In this document: positions 22,501-24,112 of the stretch, in pieces
How the letters are laid out: each line of letters begins with the position of its first letter
Position numbering within the stretch: the stretch's first letter is position 1
NCBI GenBank assembly: GCA_041658685.1
Contig: JBAZZS010000007.1
Span: 1-24,112, forward strand
From: Candidatus Gracilibacteria bacterium
GTDB lineage: Bacteria; Patescibacteriota; Gracilibacteria; UBA1369; UBA12473
Direction of reading: 5' to 3'
Length of the DNA stretch: 24,112 bases
Position numbers and translations under genes: made by a program
The notes under the pieces: generated by a model
What the model was told of the DNA's origin: nothing
What the model saw: only the letters and a program-made list of their open reading frames with translations
Database searches by the model: none

Positions 22501-22798
22501 CCACGCCGAGTCCGTTCACGCGCTTGGTGATGACTTCAAAAACGCCGTCGATCACGATTTGGCGATCCGCTTCCGCTACACGGCTCAAGTCGATTTTGTA
22601 ATCGAGTTGGGTGCCGCCTTGGAGGTCAAGGCCGAGATGGATTTTTTGTTCGGCAAGAAATCCGGAATTTTCGGTTTCGGTGGGATTTGCAAGGAAGGGG
22701 AGTATTTTTTGTTGTGTAGAATAAGGAAGATCGAAAAATCCCAGACCGATGGCCATAACAACGATGAGGGCGATGAGAGCGAGGCGGCGTTTGTTCAT
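19559..22798 (-). CDS. secDF: SecDF fusion with inserted parvulin-type PPIase domains
   Basis: SecDF uses the proton gradient to pull secreted proteins across the membrane after SecYEG-SecA. This 1079-residue fusion has the SecD opening HLGLDLQGGTQLDYKI (54-69) and TM1 (6-21). The SecD proton-path motif is GMAVDANILIFERI (635-648, D639). The SecF half has LNLGLDFTGGTLMEI (775-789) and SVHDTIVVFDRIREN (983-997, D986). Unusually, the first periplasmic domain is interrupted at about 268-378 by a clear PpiC/parvulin domain (DFAALANEYSDDP, NGDLGFF, FALKTGEISQVVETEYGFNLIQ). A likely degenerate copy precedes it at about 159-256 (GEDFSAVAKEAE, EIGNTVSDLIQT). An extra hydrophobic pair lies at about 566-618. 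It follows the cupin gene by 32 bases and ends at an intrinsic terminator. Confidence 0.95.
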   Translation of the reverse strand: MNKRRLALIALIVVMAIGLGFFDLPYSTQQKILPFLANPTETENSGFLAEQKIHLGLDLQGGTQLDYKIDLSRVAEADRQIVIDGVFEVITKRVNGLGVAEPNIYRSTVADEEHIVVELAGIKDIEKAKEIVGKTIQLEFKEENSNPTMSESEIQIIENTAQSALDRILAGEDFSAVAKEAELENPTRVTYFSSGEESYTFASNMNADFLPYLNSVEIGNTVSDLIQTNDGYTVDASGNLVPLDGFYIVNLIDRREGQRVETTEKEVQASAIIISYEGSQLGSDSIRTKEEAKALAEELRTRIVDNGEDFAALANEYSDDPTGKATNGDLGFFKIEDISQRFMTPTFNDAAFALKTGEISQVVETEYGFNLIQATEIKEATETTTLETEYNIEKVYFATTPDPWSTTALTGEHFVRANVEFNQNYEPYVSIQFNDEGATLFEELTGSNINKRLAIFVGGQLISAPNVNEKIGGGSAQISGQFTIEEATNLARDLNTGAIPAPIILVGQSTIGASLGQEALDASLFAGLIGVLILMTFMLLYYRLPGLLANIALCIYSIMLIFVIKVAMPIALALIISLGIFCILVSIILKSDESIWEKMLSFLLACFILFFFTYLLANPITLTLAGVAGVVLSIGMAVDANILIFERIKEELHNGRPLSGAVEIGFDRAWSSIRDSNFSSLITCAILIYFGSSITKGFAINLALGILISMFTAITITRTFLRTVVGTKLGANNFLMCKPKKGHTTFRIVQKRKLWFAISGLLILASIFVVPMKGLNLGLDFTGGTLMEIQFTQPLVVDSTTTPEMTLTEELKNIETLLIETTDPVAPTDSSTETLALTSATEQIVIDLGDPIVVSSGENTWMIRIKHISNETHEALLAGIEAKFGPLEEIRYNTIGATVGAQMAQKAVVAIILALIAIVLYIAFAFRHIPRHLSPWRFGISAIVALAHDVFIPLGVFAVLGAMLDVQIDALFITAVLTIIGFSVHDTIVVFDRIRENVKNQKAGEEFEDVANRAVNETLARSINTSGATMMTIAALFFFGAEPIHYFVLALMIGIFIGTYSSIFIATPVLVIWNKWRNK

Positions 22799-22830
22799 AA
22801 AATTAAAAATTAGAAATAAAGGATATAAAT

Positions 22831-23229
22831 TTAATTTTTCTGTGAAAGGGTCTGGTCGAGTTCTTCATTGTTGCCTTTGCCATGACGGCCGTAATCGTCT
22901 TCGATCTTTACCACATCGTCGAGCTCCGGAGTGGAAACCTCAAGGATTTGCGTGTCTTCGAGGGCCTCAACCCGGTGAATCATGCCCGGATGAATGTGGA
23001 TCACGGCCCCGGGTTCGAGAATTTTTTCTTGAAGCTGATCCGGAGAATCGCCGTAAGTGAGGCGAATTTTACCTGAATACAGGTATTGGGTTTCTTCCTT
23101 TTTTTCGTGATATTGAAGGGAGAAACGATGTCCTTTTTTGAGCTCCAGGATTTTTCCCGCATAACGGGATGTGCTGGCGAACCAAATTTCGCGGCCCCAA
23201 GGCTTTGACTTGATTTCAGGTTTTTTCAT
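22831..23229 (-). CDS. Cupin protein, mannose-6-phosphate isomerase type II-like
   Basis: A single-domain 132-residue cupin similar to the C-terminal isomerase domain of bifunctional GDP-mannose pyrophosphorylase/phosphomannose isomerases. Features are KPWGREIWFA (9-18), the first cupin motif with SLQYHEKKEET (37-47; H41, with E45/E46 as likely metal ligands), and the second motif PGAVIHIHPGMIHRVEA (73-89; H85). The common VVKIEDDYGR end (106-115) follows. It may interconvert fructose-6-phosphate and mannose-6-phosphate for surface glycans or another sugar phosphate; standalone members are often only loosely annotated. It lies 32 bases upstream of secDF and diverges from the downstream orphan gene. 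No Shine-Dalgarno is visible and the leader is A/T-rich. Confidence 0.82.
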   Translation of the reverse strand: MKKPEIKSKPWGREIWFASTSRYAGKILELKKGHRFSLQYHEKKEETQYLYSGKIRLTYGDSPDQLQEKILEPGAVIHIHPGMIHRVEALEDTQILEVSTPELDDVVKIEDDYGRHGKGNNEELDQTLSQKN

Positions 23230-23294
23230 CTCGCATAATTTACCCCTGAACCGAGAAAGAGCAAAGGGAAAAACCGTTTCGGAGGGCTACCCGC

Positions 23295-23323
23295 TTGACA
23301 TTTTTTATAAAATGGTTTATTTT
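23295..23323 (+). promoter_or_regulatory. Putative sigma-70 promoter of the 226-codon orphan gene
   Basis: A perfect TTGACA (23295-23300) precedes TATTTT (23318-23323) by the optimal 17 bases. The ATG follows 27 bases later behind a TTTTTAATTTTT leader. The -35 context GCTTGACA is the same as at 12050-12057. Confidence 0.6.
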
Positions 23324-23350
23324 CTTTTCTAAATTTTTAATTTTTGAATT

Positions 23351-24031
23351 ATGGCTGCAGAAGTAGAAACAGTAACACCAGAAACGATTGCCTCTGAAAT
23401 GAGATCTCTTTTAGCTGCGGTGGGAACGGATGCTACGGAGGTGGTAGTCTCAAGAGAAAAACTGGAGGAATGGTTGAAAGTAGTGGGAAAGTTATCTTCT
23501 GTTTGTGAAGCAGAGCCTTCCCCCGGTCCGGAGGCAGAGGCAACGGGTCCAGATCAATTGTCTAAGGCTTGTTTATTGGAATTGCTTGATGCCCCGGATA
23601 TTTGTCTTCCTTATCCTGGCTTCAGGGAATCATGGGAAGGTCACAAAGCAAGACTCAAAGGTGAGGTGGAAAAGCCTGATGCAAATCTTCGTGTTTTAGC
23701 ACTGGACTTGTTGGAAATTTTGAATATTTTTGCCTTACAAGGTTTTATGGAGCCGGAAGGGGTAAACGCAAAACAAAAAGCAATCGCTCTTGCTTTGCTT
23801 ATACAAGGTGGAGCTGAGGTGAGCGGCCCGGTAAAGGCTGCAGGTTCGCAATTTCTGGCCAATATGCAACATTGTGCGGAAGGGCGTTGTTCAAATCAAG
23901 GACAAATAGATCGATTTTTACCTCCTGTTAATCCCGCGTATCGGGAAAAAGGTGTTTTGATTAAAGATGTTTTATTTGTGTGCGTGGGCGGGATAGTTAA
24001 CGAAACTTGGTTGAAGAATATTTTCTTTTAA
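23351..24031 (+). CDS. Orphan soluble protein, unknown function
   Basis: A 226-residue protein with no recognised family, signal peptide or membrane helix. The N-terminal 50 residues are helical and acidic (MRSLLAAVGTDATEVVVSRE). A Pro/Glu-rich linker (53-66, PSPGPEAEATGP) separates them from a mainly helical body. Cysteines near 74, 84, 172 and 177 include AEGRCSNQG. A good TTGACA promoter and an A/T leader precede it. Its promoter and orphan status resemble the 615-residue gene at 12110, but I see no sequence similarity. Codon use is less GC-ended than in the neighbouring secDF. Confidence 0.6.
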   Translation: MAAEVETVTPETIASEMRSLLAAVGTDATEVVVSREKLEEWLKVVGKLSSVCEAEPSPGPEAEATGPDQLSKACLLELLDAPDICLPYPGFRESWEGHKARLKGEVEKPDANLRVLALDLLEILNIFALQGFMEPEGVNAKQKAIALALLIQGGAEVSGPVKAAGSQFLANMQHCAEGRCSNQGQIDRFLPPVNPAYREKGVLIKDVLFVCVGGIVNETWLKNIFF

Positions 24032-24069
24032 ATCTGTAAAAGTTTCTTTTTTGTGTCATTTTCTCGTGT

Positions 24070-24112
24070 ATGAATAAAAAACATGAGAAATCTTCCTGCT
24101 GTAGTGCTCCTA
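24070..24112 (+). CDS. Possible 5' end of a gene cut by the window edge
   Basis: An ATG at 24070 opens a frame to the window end reading MNKKHEKSSCCSAP. A Lys-rich start followed by a Cys pair is seen at the N-terminus of some metal-handling proteins, but 14 residues cannot identify it. A 10-bp inverted repeat (24060-24069 with 24081-24090) overlaps the start. Confidence 0.3.
   Translation, partial: MNKKHEKSSCCSAP

Noticed and set aside
24060..24090. 10-bp inverted repeat as a terminator for the 226-codon orphan gene
   Set aside because: No T-run follows the stem and it overlaps a plausible start codon; the T-rich stretch lies before the stem.

Overview
The window looks like chromosomal DNA from an uncultivated bacterium, most likely a Candidate Phyla Radiation / Patescibacteria member of the Peregrinibacteria-Gracilibacteria neighbourhood. 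This placement is an inference from gene content and style, not from a marker-gene tree. Several genes end in TGA (the HNH gene, lgt, the gene upstream of lgt) and no gene needs TGA read through, so the standard bacterial code applies; code 25 (UGA = Gly) is ruled out for this window. Clear AGGAGG-type ribosome binding sites are essentially absent. Starts sit behind A/T-rich leaders or directly behind a -10 box.

Layout. At 1-745 there is a possible gene tail and a leftward DedA membrane protein. At 953-5698 a rightward block carries an HNH-nuclease gene, a 150-bp repeat-like element, then dnaG (primase), rpoD (main sigma factor) and greA, the classical macromolecular-synthesis neighbours. At 5700-11926 a leftward block reads trpS, pyrG, a hairpin element between 20-bp direct repeats, a membrane protein with two PilC/GspF N-terminal-like modules, a divergent lgt, two unknown membrane proteins and a SemiSWEET. 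At 12110-14233 lie two rightward orphan genes, one of them 615 codons with expanded acidic and Ala/Glu tracts. Leftward priA follows (14250-16574), then a rightward secreted S-layer-anchored metalloprotease (16675-19029), a 350-bp gene-free stretch of inverted repeats, and a leftward tRNA-Arg(UCG). Leftward secDF and an upstream cupin gene (19559-23229) and a rightward orphan gene (23351-24031) complete the window, with perhaps the first codons of another gene at the edge.

Functionally this is mostly housekeeping: replication priming and restart (dnaG, priA), transcription (rpoD, greA), translation (trpS, tRNA-Arg), CTP supply (pyrG) and envelope export and maturation (secDF, lgt-like, S-layer protease, DedA). 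The most unusual item is the SecDF fusion: its SecD periplasmic region carries a clear parvulin-type peptidyl-prolyl isomerase domain, preceded by what looks like a second, degenerate copy. This would couple late translocation and folding in one polypeptide.

A second layer is structural. Short GC-rich imperfect palindromes recur in intergenic DNA and also in frame inside the HNH and priA genes. Two larger stem-loop elements (around 9141-9260 and 19085-19180) and a 25-bp identical repeat upstream of both trpS and pyrG point to a population of small mobile or regulatory repeats in this genome.
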